The notes under the pieces: model-generated | The model's database searches: none | The model's input: only the letters and a program-made list of their open reading frames with translations | What the model was told of the DNA's origin: nothing | Shown here: in pieces, positions 46,576-56,100 of the stretch | Layout: each line of letters begins with the position of its first letter | How positions within the stretch are numbered: position 1 is the stretch's first letter | Origin: CAWFGW01 sp963849955 | GTDB taxonomy: Bacteria > Bacteroidota > Bacteroidia > Cytophagales > JAAEPT01 | Reading direction: 5' to 3' | DNA length: 64,000 bases | Assembly: GCA_963849955.1 (NCBI GenBank) | Contig: CAWKJU010000007.1 | Span: 62,001 to 126,000 of the forward strand | Translations under genes and position numbers: made by a program

Positions 46576-47919
46576 ATGAAAAAAATACTACTATTAATTT
46601 GGGTATGTTCGTTTTTGAATTCGTTTTCACAATCATTCCCTGTAGAAGATATTTACGTCACCGGACCCGATTCCAACCGTATCGTATTCGTGTTCTTAGG
46701 TGATGGTTACCTCGCATCACAACAAGACAAATACATCAGCGATGTCAATAATATGGTGGATGAACTGTTCAATAAATCTCCTTTTTTAGAATATAAAAAC
46801 TTCTTTAATGTCTATGCAGTAAAAGTGCCTTCCAATGTTGAAGGAGCCTCTACCAACCCCTCAAATTTAATTGATAATTATTTTGGGAGCGCATTTGGTG
46901 TAGGCGGAATCACTCGTTTGTTGGTGCCACAAAAATCATCGAAAGTATATCAGGTACTTAATGCTAGTTTTCCGAACTACGACCAAATTTTGATGATGGT
47001 TAATTCCAGCACCTATGGTGGTTCGGGTGGAACCATCGCAACGATGTCTACGAATTCACAATCAGGCGAAATTGGTATTCATGAAATAGGGCATTCCTTT
47101 GCTAACCTTGCCGATGAGTATTATTTCAGAGTGCAAGAACGTCCCAATCAGACCAGCGAATCAGATCCTACTAAAGTGAAATGGGCTTCTTGGGTTAATC
47201 TGAACAGTGTTGGCGTATATCCTCATGCAGAAAATACTACGCAATACCGGCCACATCAAAACTGTGAAATGCGGTATTTAAATAGAAAATTCTGTTGGGT
47301 GTGCCGCGAAGCCTTTGTTGATAGATTTTACACCTTAATTTCTTCCATCGACCAGTATACACCAGCATCAACACATGTGAATGTGTCTCAGGAAAGTGTA
47401 TTTAGTATTGAGGTAGTTGAACCTGATCCTAACACCTTAAAAATCAACTGGACCTTAAACGGGGAAGAATTAGCATCGGATGTGAAGTCAGTAGATTTAG
47501 GTAACCAAAGCTTAGACTTCAATAATACTTTGATTGTAAATGTATTGGACACCACCTCTTTTACTCATAAAACAAATCACGTTACACAGAATACAAAAAC
47601 CGTAGTCTGGTCAATTGCTAATGATGTAACAGGTACCAGCATTTCAACGATAGAAACGTACTCGAGTAGGTTATCGGTGTACCCGAACCCTGCACGTGAA
47701 AAGATTCAGATTCAATTGGATACCGATTTTAAAGGAGCAGCAACGTGGGAGTTATGGACTACCGCTGGCAGAAGGATAGATGAGGGATTGCTTAACGCCA
47801 ATTCAAACGATTCCGCAGAGGTTATTTTCTCAGATTACGAAGAGCTTCCTTTGGGAGTCTATTTTGTAAAAGTAAATTTGGGAACGAATGTGCTTACGCG
47901 GAAAGTAGTGGTGGAATAG
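46576..47919 (+). CDS. secreted M64-family metallopeptidase with T9SS sorting domain
   Basis: The 447-residue protein has a signal peptide (1-19, ending NSFSQ) and a catalytic domain of the peptidase M64 (IgA-peptidase-like) family. The zinc motif is HEIGHSFANLADEY, with H169, E170 and H173 and the characteristic LADEY extension. The N-terminal part carries RIVFVFLGDGYLASQQDKY, also typical of M64. A beta domain follows, and the C-terminal 75 residues (VYPNPAREKI onward) form a type A T9SS sorting domain. The protein should be exported over the outer membrane and degrade extracellular proteins. It is coupled to the preceding small lipoprotein gene. Confidence 0.92.
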   Translation: MKKILLLIWVCSFLNSFSQSFPVEDIYVTGPDSNRIVFVFLGDGYLASQQDKYISDVNNMVDELFNKSPFLEYKNFFNVYAVKVPSNVEGASTNPSNLIDNYFGSAFGVGGITRLLVPQKSSKVYQVLNASFPNYDQILMMVNSSTYGGSGGTIATMSTNSQSGEIGIHEIGHSFANLADEYYFRVQERPNQTSESDPTKVKWASWVNLNSVGVYPHAENTTQYRPHQNCEMRYLNRKFCWVCREAFVDRFYTLISSIDQYTPASTHVNVSQESVFSIEVVEPDPNTLKINWTLNGEELASDVKSVDLGNQSLDFNNTLIVNVLDTTSFTHKTNHVTQNTKTVVWSIANDVTGTSISTIETYSSRLSVYPNPAREKIQIQLDTDFKGAATWELWTTAGRRIDEGLLNANSNDSAEVIFSDYEELPLGVYFVKVNLGTNVLTRKVVVE

Positions 47920-48000
47920 TTTCGAGGGATAGTTCAAGCGTCCACTTGGACTTAATAGCGTACTAGATGATTGCTTGTGCCACTGAATTAAAAACTTGAA

Positions 48001-48486
48001 TCATTTTTTCTGTAATGAAATTTCAATTTGAACGCCATAGCCAGTTTCAGTAGGGGACTGCACTAACGTTGCTTCAGTGGCATTTTTTTCAGAGTTTTTA
48101 GTTGCATCTCCAAAGGTAACATCAAATAAAAATTCGTTTTCAATCGACAGCGTAAATTGATTTGTTCGTACAAAGCCGTCATTGACTTTGGATGCCTCAA
48201 GACTCCAGAGGCTATTTCCAGAATACGTAGTATCGTTTCTAACAAAGTTATAATCAACTTTACTTTCCATGAAATGAAAGGTACCCAATTGACCTTCTTC
48301 GGCTATTGTTTCATCAGGAATAAAACCATTTTCTAAAAACTCGCCATAGATGGAGTTGATAGCCACCACATTCCACTCACCTTCCAGCGAATTGACCGCT
48401 TGTTTTTCATCTTTTTCGCAACTGGTAATGGCAAAAAACGAAAAAGCTAAGAAGAGTAGGTGAGCTGTTTTTGGGATGGTTTTCAT
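48001..48486 (-). CDS. lipocalin-like lipoprotein
   Basis: The 161-residue protein has a lipoprotein signal (LLFLAFSFFAITSCEKDEK, lipidated Cys near residue 23). The mature domain begins with a linker and then LEGEWNVVAINS, the usual first strand of Bacteroidota lipocalin-like domains. Alternating strands follow (GTFHFMESKVDYNFVRN, FTLSIENEFLF). It probably lies at the inner face of the outer membrane. The ligand is unknown. It is monocistronic and converges with the M64 gene with an 81-bp gap. Confidence 0.78.
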   Translation of the reverse strand: MKTIPKTAHLLFLAFSFFAITSCEKDEKQAVNSLEGEWNVVAINSIYGEFLENGFIPDETIAEEGQLGTFHFMESKVDYNFVRNDTTYSGNSLWSLEASKVNDGFVRTNQFTLSIENEFLFDVTFGDATKNSEKNATEATLVQSPTETGYGVQIEISLQKK

Positions 48487-48610
48487 TCGCTTTTTTTGAT
48501 ATTAGGTTATTGTGAAATATGAGGGGATGTTTGTTCTTTAGGATAGACGTCTAAACAAGGAGAGAAACACTATCCCAGCTTTGGTTTATTACATGATGTT
48601 ACAACCTTTT

Positions 48611-49261
48611 TTATTTTTTAATACTATCTAATATAATTGTCAAATCAATAGGATTTTCTTTGATGTACTCAACATATTTTTTATTGAACTTTAATACTGA
48701 AGCTTTAGTGGTTAATGGTTTCCAATTACTATCTTTTTTAAACCCTTCTTCGGAAATTTTAGGGTTGTAAAAGTCGATATCATCTACGAGTGAGTCTGGA
48801 GAGAAAAAAACGATTTGTTCTTCTTGTATGAATTCCTCAATTGAACTGTATTTTTCTTCTTTCATTTCTGATTCCGTTAGTTCAACTAAACACTCGCCAC
48901 AGAGTTTGTTATTTTTTGTGAGGGTTTTGTAACCACAAACTGGACAAGTAACAAACTCTGTTTCTTCAGTTGGTATAAGTTTAGTATTCGAGTAGTTAAA
49001 ATGAATTAATCTTATAGCCAAAGAAGAAAATATTATAAAAGCACCAAGTGTCACTCCTTTAATCAAAGTCGATTTATCTTTAACTATTTGATTTAGTCCG
49101 AATCCAACTAACCCTCCAATACCACCGAATAAACCACCATATAGGATTTTCGTTCCATTATCGTTGGAGAAATACTCTCCAATGTTCATAAAAATCACTA
49201 CAGGAAATACTACAAAAACAATAATCCAAATATGTCCTTTATCTATATCTTTTTTTGACAT
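48611..49261 (-). CDS. membrane protein with zinc-ribbon motif, function unknown
   Basis: The 216-residue protein has three predicted membrane helices in its first 90 residues (WIIVFVVFPVVIFM, GGLFGGIGGLVGFGL and TLGAFIIFSSLAIRLI). A treble-clef or zinc-ribbon-like motif follows, CPVCGYKTLTKNNKLCGECLVEL, with four cysteines in two CxxC pairs. The last 90 residues are charged and soluble. I do not recognise a family. It lies alone upstream of the lipoprotein gene and downstream of the first repeat of the GxxExxY unit, with no clear operon partner. Confidence 0.72.
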   Translation of the reverse strand: MSKKDIDKGHIWIIVFVVFPVVIFMNIGEYFSNDNGTKILYGGLFGGIGGLVGFGLNQIVKDKSTLIKGVTLGAFIIFSSLAIRLIHFNYSNTKLIPTEETEFVTCPVCGYKTLTKNNKLCGECLVELTESEMKEEKYSSIEEFIQEEQIVFFSPDSLVDDIDFYNPKISEEGFKKDSNWKPLTTKASVLKFNKKYVEYIKENPIDLTIILDSIKK

Positions 49262-49390
49262 TTTTTATATTTGCTGGCAACCATTGAATACAAGTCATAG
49301 CTCGTATATCTTATTATATTTTCAGTCACAATGTAACTAAAAAATTCATCAAAAAGCCGTTAAAAAACCAACCCCTTTGTCCGTATTCGG

Positions 49391-49462
49391 ATTTATTAGA
49401 TTAAAGGATTGTGGGATTTTTTCATTCAATCATCCCCCAATCCAAAAATCCCGATCCAGACA
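49391..49462 (+). repeat. direct repeat copy A flanking the GxxExxY gene
   Basis: This copy starts ATTTATTAGATTAAAGGATT (49391-49410) and ends with an AATCC-rich block at 49432-49462 finishing CCCGATCCAGACA. Both ends recur in the same order and orientation at 50018-50111 on the other side of the GxxExxY gene: the start differs by one base and the end by one extra A. The middle differs between copies. It lies 49 bp beyond the gene's stop codon. Confidence 0.85.
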
Positions 49463-49511
49463 ATTTGCTCTTGATGATTATTTTACGCAACATCATTAGT
49501 CACCTAATAAA

Positions 49512-49940
49512 TCAAGTTTTCGGGGAGTTGGTTGTCGTAGGTATCGTAATGGGCATTTTGTTTTTCGGATGTCTTAGTCGTTTTATCTCTAAGCTTTTTG
49601 TACCAAAATTTATCAGTAAACCTTTGTCTAGTTTATAAGCAACCAAGTAATTCAGCCCTTGAGCTAAGTGCACGTCTTCTGTTTTCGTGACCGCTTTGAG
49701 TTCTACCATCACTTCATTTTCTACTAAAAAATCTACCCTTCTGGTTCCAACATGTACATCTTCATAATAAATCTGCATTTCCAACTCTCTGGCGAAACCT
49801 AGTCCGGCTTTTTCCATCGCAATGGCTAAACAGCGTTGGTAAATCACCTCTTGAAAACCATTGCCCAAAGTCGCATGCACATGCATGGCACAGCCTATGA
49901 TTTTATAAGTAAGTTCGTCTTCAATTTTTTCCTTTTCCAT
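49512..49940 (-). CDS. GxxExxY protein (PD-(D/E)XK nuclease-like fold)
   Basis: The 142-residue protein has the family motif at G28-Y34 (GFQEVIY) and a nuclease-type core with D70 (RRVDFLVE), E80 and K82 (MVELKAV), followed by AQGLNYLVAYKLDKG. This is the pattern of the PDDEXK_3/GxxExxY family, widespread in Bacteroidota and without a settled function. The tail after KRLRHP (residues 121-142) is rich in Pro and Thr and may be a read-through into flanking sequence rather than part of the fold. The gene stands between two direct repeats, which suggests that it arrived as a unit. Nuclease activity is possible but undemonstrated. Confidence 0.9.
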   Translation of the reverse strand: MEKEKIEDELTYKIIGCAMHVHATLGNGFQEVIYQRCLAIAMEKAGLGFARELEMQIYYEDVHVGTRRVDFLVENEVMVELKAVTKTEDVHLAQGLNYLVAYKLDKGLLINFGTKSLEIKRLRHPKNKMPITIPTTTNSPKT

Positions 49941-50017
49941 ATTTTAAAAATCTTAATGTTAAAAATATCATCTAAAAGAACAGCAGAAAGATATCAATTC
50001 AAAATGTCAGTAGTTGA

Positions 50018-50111
50018 ATTTATTAGATTTAAGGATTATTAGATTTAATTGTTTCGTCTTCAATTTTTTAAATCCCAAAATCCCCCAATCCAAAAAATCC
50101 CGATCCAGACA
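50018..50111 (+). repeat. direct repeat copy B flanking the GxxExxY gene
   Basis: This copy starts ATTTATTAGATTTAAGGATT (50018-50037) and ends in the AATCC-rich block at 50080-50111. It is longer inside than copy A and adds a further ATCCC unit at 50072. It lies 77 bp upstream of the GxxExxY start codon and ends 3 bp from the hrpB stop codon. The minus strand carries several G-runs in this block. Confidence 0.85.
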
Positions 50112-50114
50112 TCG

Positions 50115-52601
50115 TTACTTCCTCCTCACCACACCTCTAACTGCCTCCGACTCCAACGGATTCTCTGGCCATGAGTGTTTTGGATAGCGCCTTTTCAGGT
50201 CTTTTTTCACGTCAAAGTATGTGTTGTCCCAAAAGCTTCGCAGATCGGAAGTCACTTGCACTACTTTGTAGCCCGGGGAGAGTAAGTGCATCAGTACACT
50301 GTTATTTTCATTGTTAATCGTTGGTGTGTCTAGGAGTCCAAAACATTCTTGCAACCGTACCGCTAACACGGGTTGTGTGCCATCTGGTTGGTAGGTGATG
50401 CGTATGGTTGATCCACTGGGAACCGTGAGTTTTTCGGGGACTAATTGGTTTACGCTCGCTTGTTGTTCTGGTGTTAAACTATACTGAAGGATTTCTTTGA
50501 TATCCAGTTTTTTGAGTGCTTCAGGCGTTCGAATGTTGGTGAGATAAGGTGATAGCCATGATTCACAATCGAGCAAAAGGGCTGGAGTGCTTACATCAGG
50601 CCAGTTTTCGGAGGGATTCCACTGGCGCAAACTTAAAATTCGTGCTTGCCATTGAGCGACCTCATCATTAAAATTAAGGAGTGTTTTACCTTCTTTTTTA
50701 ATCGCCTCACAGATGGCATTGACCAAAAAGCTTTCGTCTGGGTCGGGGTGTGGCGTGCTTTGAAGGATAATGCTCCCTATCCGTAAATCGCGTGATGCAA
50801 TTAACCCACCATGATGAGTGTCCCATTCGATCACGTCTTTTTGTTTAACCAGCGGGCGCAAATCCTGCGGGTTGAGTGGAGAAGCCATATAAATCTTTCC
50901 AACCCCATCACCAGCATTGATGCTCGACACGGCTAACCACGCTTCATGCGCTAAATCATCCTTATGAGAGAAGGAAGCATACTTTCCATTCGCTAGCTGA
51001 AATTGGGAATTGTTACCCGGCCGTGCACAGGCAATGCGCTCAGGGTATGCATAAGCTAACAACAATCCTGTCTCATAGGGATCAAAAGTGGTATTAACAG
51101 CTTCAATGGCGAAGAGTCTTCTGTAGGACTCAGCTACTTTTTCAATAAACCGAAAGTTGTTACTTCCCACTTTATCGGAGCGGTAGCGCCTGAGTGCTTC
51201 AATGCGTAAGTTGATATCGATGCCAGCATCACGAGGAAGCGGATCCCGTTCGTCTATCAAGGCAGCAATGTCTGTTCCCAGGGGTAATAAATCAGCCGAT
51301 TCCGCCATTGTTAACATGTGCGCAATGCGTGGGTGACAAGGTAAGCGATGAATCGCCTCACCATGTGGTGTGATTTTGTTGTTTGCTAAGGCATCCAGTT
51401 GATGCAATAAGTCAGCAGCTTGTGACAATGCAGCGCGGGGTGGGGGTGTCAGCCAACAGAGTTGATGAGCATCTGTTTTGCCCCACTTTGCTAAGTCTAG
51501 CACCAATGAAGCTAAATCCGTTTGCATGATCTCAGGCACGCGGTGTTCGTCCATACGGAGCTGAGTCGCTAATGACCACATGCGGTAACATACCCCCGCA
51601 CTTAAGCGACCTGCACGTCCGGCACGCTGATCAGCAGCGTCTTTGGAAATTTGTACGGTCTCCAACCGTGAAAGCCCTGTTTTAGGATCAAACTTAGCTG
51701 TTCGGCCAAAACCGGTGTCAACCACTATTCTGATTCCTTCAATGGTTAAACTCGTTTCAGCAATGGAAGTCGCCAGAACCACTTTTCGCTTGCCTGATAG
51801 ATCTGGCATAATGGCTGCCCACTGTTTATTTTGAGGCAACTGTCCATAGAGCGGATGAATAGCTACATCTGTTAATTGCCTTCGAAGAATTTCTTCTGTT
51901 TTACGAATTTCACTTTCACCAGGAAAAAAGACCAAGACATCGCCTTCATGCTCTTTCATTGCTTTAATTACTGTTTTGGCTGTAAGTTCTGGTAGAAGGT
52001 ACTGATCTTGTTCACCCGTGTAATGAAAATCCACCGGAAACAATTTACCCTCGCTTTCGATGGTGGGAGCATTCTCCAATAATTGGGAAAGCAAGGTCAT
52101 ATCGAGTGTGGCGGACATCACTAAAATCCGTAAATCGGGACGTAGTATTTGTTGTATTTCGCGACACAAAGCCATGGCGACATCTGCATGAATACTGCGT
52201 TCGTGAAATTCATCAAAGATGACTAAGCCAATGTCTTCGAGTGCATTGTCGTTGTGAATCAGTCGAGTGAGAATTCCTTCTGTCAACACTTCGATTTTGG
52301 TTTCCGAACAAGTTTTATTCTCAAAGCGCACCCGATAGCCGACCGTTTTTCCTACTTCTTCTCCAAGCAATTCTGCCATTCGAAGTGCAATGGTTTTGGC
52401 TGCCAATCTTCGCGGCTCAAGTAGGTATATTTTTTTACCTGCTAACCACGGTTCGTTTAGCAAGGCCAAAGGAACCAAGGTACTTTTACCCGCACCAGGA
52501 GGAGCTTTGAGTATTACAGACTGATTATTGTTTAAGTCACTTATTACCTGTGGGATAACATCTTTTACTGGAAGTGAAACTGTAGAATAATCGAAAAGCA
52601 A
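50115..52601 (-). CDS. hrpB: ATP-dependent helicase HrpB
   Basis: The 828-residue protein is a DEAH-box helicase of the HrpB type: Walker A APPGAGKSTLVPLA (33 onward), DEFHERSIHADVA, VMSATLD, VFFPGESEIRKTEEIL and DQRAGRAGRLSAGVCYRM, then the long HrpB-specific C-terminal region (ending NPLESEAVRGVVRRK). It probably unwinds RNA with ATP. Its cellular role is poorly known. Translation appears to start at TTG (52599-52601), because no ATG occurs before Walker A. The stop codon directly abuts repeat copy B. The gene is monocistronic and divergent from the tamB operon across a 597-bp gap. Confidence 0.95.
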   Translation of the reverse strand: MLFDYSTVSLPVKDVIPQVISDLNNNQSVILKAPPGAGKSTLVPLALLNEPWLAGKKIYLLEPRRLAAKTIALRMAELLGEEVGKTVGYRVRFENKTCSETKIEVLTEGILTRLIHNDNALEDIGLVIFDEFHERSIHADVAMALCREIQQILRPDLRILVMSATLDMTLLSQLLENAPTIESEGKLFPVDFHYTGEQDQYLLPELTAKTVIKAMKEHEGDVLVFFPGESEIRKTEEILRRQLTDVAIHPLYGQLPQNKQWAAIMPDLSGKRKVVLATSIAETSLTIEGIRIVVDTGFGRTAKFDPKTGLSRLETVQISKDAADQRAGRAGRLSAGVCYRMWSLATQLRMDEHRVPEIMQTDLASLVLDLAKWGKTDAHQLCWLTPPPRAALSQAADLLHQLDALANNKITPHGEAIHRLPCHPRIAHMLTMAESADLLPLGTDIAALIDERDPLPRDAGIDINLRIEALRRYRSDKVGSNNFRFIEKVAESYRRLFAIEAVNTTFDPYETGLLLAYAYPERIACARPGNNSQFQLANGKYASFSHKDDLAHEAWLAVSSINAGDGVGKIYMASPLNPQDLRPLVKQKDVIEWDTHHGGLIASRDLRIGSIILQSTPHPDPDESFLVNAICEAIKKEGKTLLNFNDEVAQWQARILSLRQWNPSENWPDVSTPALLLDCESWLSPYLTNIRTPEALKKLDIKEILQYSLTPEQQASVNQLVPEKLTVPSGSTIRITYQPDGTQPVLAVRLQECFGLLDTPTINNENNSVLMHLLSPGYKVVQVTSDLRSFWDNTYFDVKKDLKRRYPKHSWPENPLESEAVRGVVRRK

Positions 52602-53198
52602 ATTATGAATGGATTTAATGGAAACATAAAGTTAAAAAAGACTGGGAGTTTTTTGAATGAAGATAAAGATTCTGTGATGAGTAAATACATCAAATTGACC
52701 TTTAATTTCAGGTGCTTTTTTGTTGAAAATTATTACCCGTCTACAATAGTGTAGTTTATCTCTACTAGAAGCTTCCGGCTTAAGCCATCCAGGCTTTTCC
52801 TTTTTCATTGATGGCAACTAAAACAAAAATTTAGACGATCAGGTCTATTAGTGTTAACGACACCAGGACGCACATTTTATATCCCTTACACCAACCCAAA
52901 TCGCCATATGAAACGCAAAAATTATAAAAAACTAAGCTTGCCTGTAAATTAAAGATCAATCAGATAAATAAATTAGGAAGGGTAGAGTGCCGTGTTCACT
53001 TTGTTAAACATTTGCTTGTAGTTAGAAAGACAATTATTAAGCGAGAATTCGCAATCATTTTTAATCCATGGATTGAATTTTGTCTATTTTGATATGTTAT
53101 TCTTATAAAAAAGAAAACCTTTGTGGGATTTGTAGAGTGAAAACATGCACATTGATGTATACACTTTCAAATTTCTTGGGTGAGTTAATAATTAAAAG
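52602..53198. other. long intergenic region between hrpB and tamB, no supported gene
   Basis: This 597-bp region separates divergent genes and should hold both promoters. A 58-residue minus-strand frame (52632-52808) and a 14-codon plus-strand frame at 52908-52952 are open but resemble no family I know. The length suggests a decayed gene or an unrecognised regulatory RNA, but I see no clear hairpin. Confidence 0.45.
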
Positions 53199-56100
53199 TT
53201 GTTTAAAAAAGGTATAAAAGTTTTACTGATAGCAATAAAATGGTTGGTGATAATCGTCCTTAGTTGCGTGCTATTGCTATTTATTGGATTAAATATACCA
53301 GCTACACAACGTTATATAGGAAAACGAGTTACCTCATTTTTAGTAAAAAAAACCAATAAAGAAGTACGAATAGGGCAAGTAGGATTGAATATTTGGGCTG
53401 AGCTGGCTTTAAAAGATGTGTATGTACCCGACAATAACAATGACACACTCGTTAGTTTCGAGTATGTAGCTGTGGATATACATTTGTGGGATTTATTCCA
53501 CAATACGATTCACTTGGAAGAAGTAACAGCTGAAAATTTATCCTTTCATATTTTTAAAAATGAACAGGACAGCTTATATAATTTTAATTATCTCATTACT
53601 GCATTTTCTGGTCCCGATACGTCAACGACACAACAAGATACTTCTTCTAGCAGCGGAGGAGGGGGACAATTTTTAATCGATGAAGTTCAATTAGAATCGG
53701 TGAGAGGGGATTATGCTGATGCTGTTTCAGGATTATACTTTCAAGGTGATATAGGTACTTTAGAGGCAACAGCCGATGAGTTTGATCTGGATAAGCAGAA
53801 AATATTTTTGGACGAGGTACAGTTAAAAAACACCACATGGGGTCTTGAGCAACGTAAACTTTCACCAGAGGATACAACAAGTAATGAACCGTCACAGTGG
53901 TTAATTGCAGTAGAGGAATTGATTATTGAACAAACAAAAGGGCATTACATCAGTCCACCGAGTGGTATGTATCTGTATCCGGACATCAACTATTTGCTAG
54001 CCACTAAAGTAAAAGCTGATGTCAGTGCCATGGATTATTCAGCTGAAGAATTGGTGTTGAAGGAGAATGATATAAAATATTATGTCGGTAAAACTGTCTC
54101 TGATTCTACCCAATCCAGTGAAGTGGATTCTGCCTCCACAAGTACCCCATGGCATGTTTCCGCGGCATCAATTGAATTACAAGATAATCATCTCATTTAC
54201 TTTGACTCCACTATTACTAAGCTACCTGATCACCAGTTTGACCCTTCGCACTTAAACGTCAACCATTTGACAATTCAATTGAATGATTTAGACATCTCTC
54301 CAACGTTTGTGGATGCACAACTTGAAAATTTTGCATTTGCTCTTTCAGAACAAATGGCTGTGAAATCGTTCAGTGGTCAATTTCATTTGGATTCTACTCA
54401 CCTCAATTTAACTGATCAGCACCTTGAAACCAATCATACTCAACTTGATTATACGCTAAAAACTACTTTTAAAAGTTTATCCGACTTTCTTGATTCACCC
54501 GAAAATGCATTTATTAATGAATTTAAAGTAGATGGAAAAATAGGTAGGAGTGATGTTGACTATTTTTATCCCTTAGAAGAGGTGCCTGCAAGTATTCAAA
54601 CTATTGCAATAAATACCGCATTGAAAGGCAAAGTAAATGACTTGACCTTATCGACTTTTAAATTGGAAAGTGAAAACCACTTAAAGGTAGATATCTCGGG
54701 TAAAATTGCTGGATTACCAGAGGTGGATGAGTTATCCTATGATTTGAAGATCAATAAGCTCATGACCAACCTACCTGCCTTGCGTGCTACAGCACAAAAA
54801 CAAGTGGCTACATCAGTGGAATTACCCAGTTGGATAGACTTTAGGGGGACATTAGAAGGTACAATACAATCAGTTGATGCAGAGCTAAAAATGAAGTCAC
54901 AGATGGGCTCAGCTGACATAAATGCAGACGTAAATATTGAAAAAGGAAATGAGCACTATGATGTGGCTATATCTGCTGAAGAATTAGCCGTAGGTAAGTT
55001 GACTGGACAAGACTCCTTATTGGGTAAAACAACCTTTAATTTCAGTGCAAAAGGGCATTATTTTGATCCCAATAAAATAGACGCTACAGCCAATCTCGAA
55101 TTAAAAAAATTAGAGGTAGGGAAACATGTAATCACAGATGGAAAAGTATCAGCGACATGGAAAAACAAACAGCTGACTTCCAATATTCAGGTTCATGAAA
55201 ATTACCTTGACTTTGTAATTAAAACAGCTGGAGAGTGGGAAAATGAATCATTGACCACCTCCAATGACATTACAATAAATGAACTCGATTTTATAGAGTT
55301 TAATCTTTCAGAAGAATCAATTGAGTTGAAAACAACTTTCAACTTAGTCACCAAAGGCATGTCATTAGAAGACTTTTCAGCGAAGACGGACATTAAAAAA
55401 GGAAACATCGTTCATGAATCAGGATATTATAGTTTTGCTCCCGCAACAATAAATCTATTGCTTAAAAAGGAGTCTTCTTCTATCGTCTTGGAATCACCAA
55501 TAGTAAATGTTGACTTTGAGAGCTCATTTAACATTGAGAAAATGCCAGATGTGATGAAACATCAGTTCAGTCATTATTTTGAAATGAGTGATTCAGTCAT
55601 CTTAAAGGAACACGATGGGAACGAATTTACCTTTTCTCTGGAAATCGTCAACGAACGAATATTTGAAGAAGTATTGATACCCGGATTAGAAGAGATTAAA
55701 ATCAACACCATTAAAGGAAGTTATACTTCCTCCACGCATAACCTCATGCTAAATGCTGATATTCTGCACTTAAAATACAATGATATTTTGGTTGATTCGA
55801 TGACTTTTGACATGAGTTCAGATATTAATACACTTTCTGCCAAGCTCAATGCTAGTCAACTTAAAGCGGCAGGTTACACCTTCTTTTACCCCAAAGTCGT
55901 TGCGGAAGCAACTAACAATGAATTAAATATAGCCGTCCAGTTAGCGAATGAACAGAAAGAAGAGAAGTTCGGAATTGAAGGTGTTTTAAAGAAGATAGAA
56001 CAAGGTTACAGTTGGCATTTACTTGAAGATGGTTTGATGCTTTATTACGAACCGTGGAAAGTTTCACCCAATAACGAATTAATCTATTTAACAGATAAAA

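Noticed and set aside
49411..49638. Plus-strand 75-residue frame over the 3' end of the GxxExxY gene
   Set aside because: It lies antisense to a well-supported gene and starts within the repeat; it has no family features.
52632..52817. Minus-strand frame of about 60 residues upstream of hrpB
   Set aside because: It starts at TTG or a weak internal ATG, resembles no family and has no partner; it may be random or a decayed fragment.
52908..52952. 14-codon frame MKRKNYKKLSLPVN, recalling the leader start of Bacteroidota lanthipeptide precursors
   Set aside because: It stops after 14 codons, has no GG cleavage site or Cys-rich core, and no modification enzymes are nearby.
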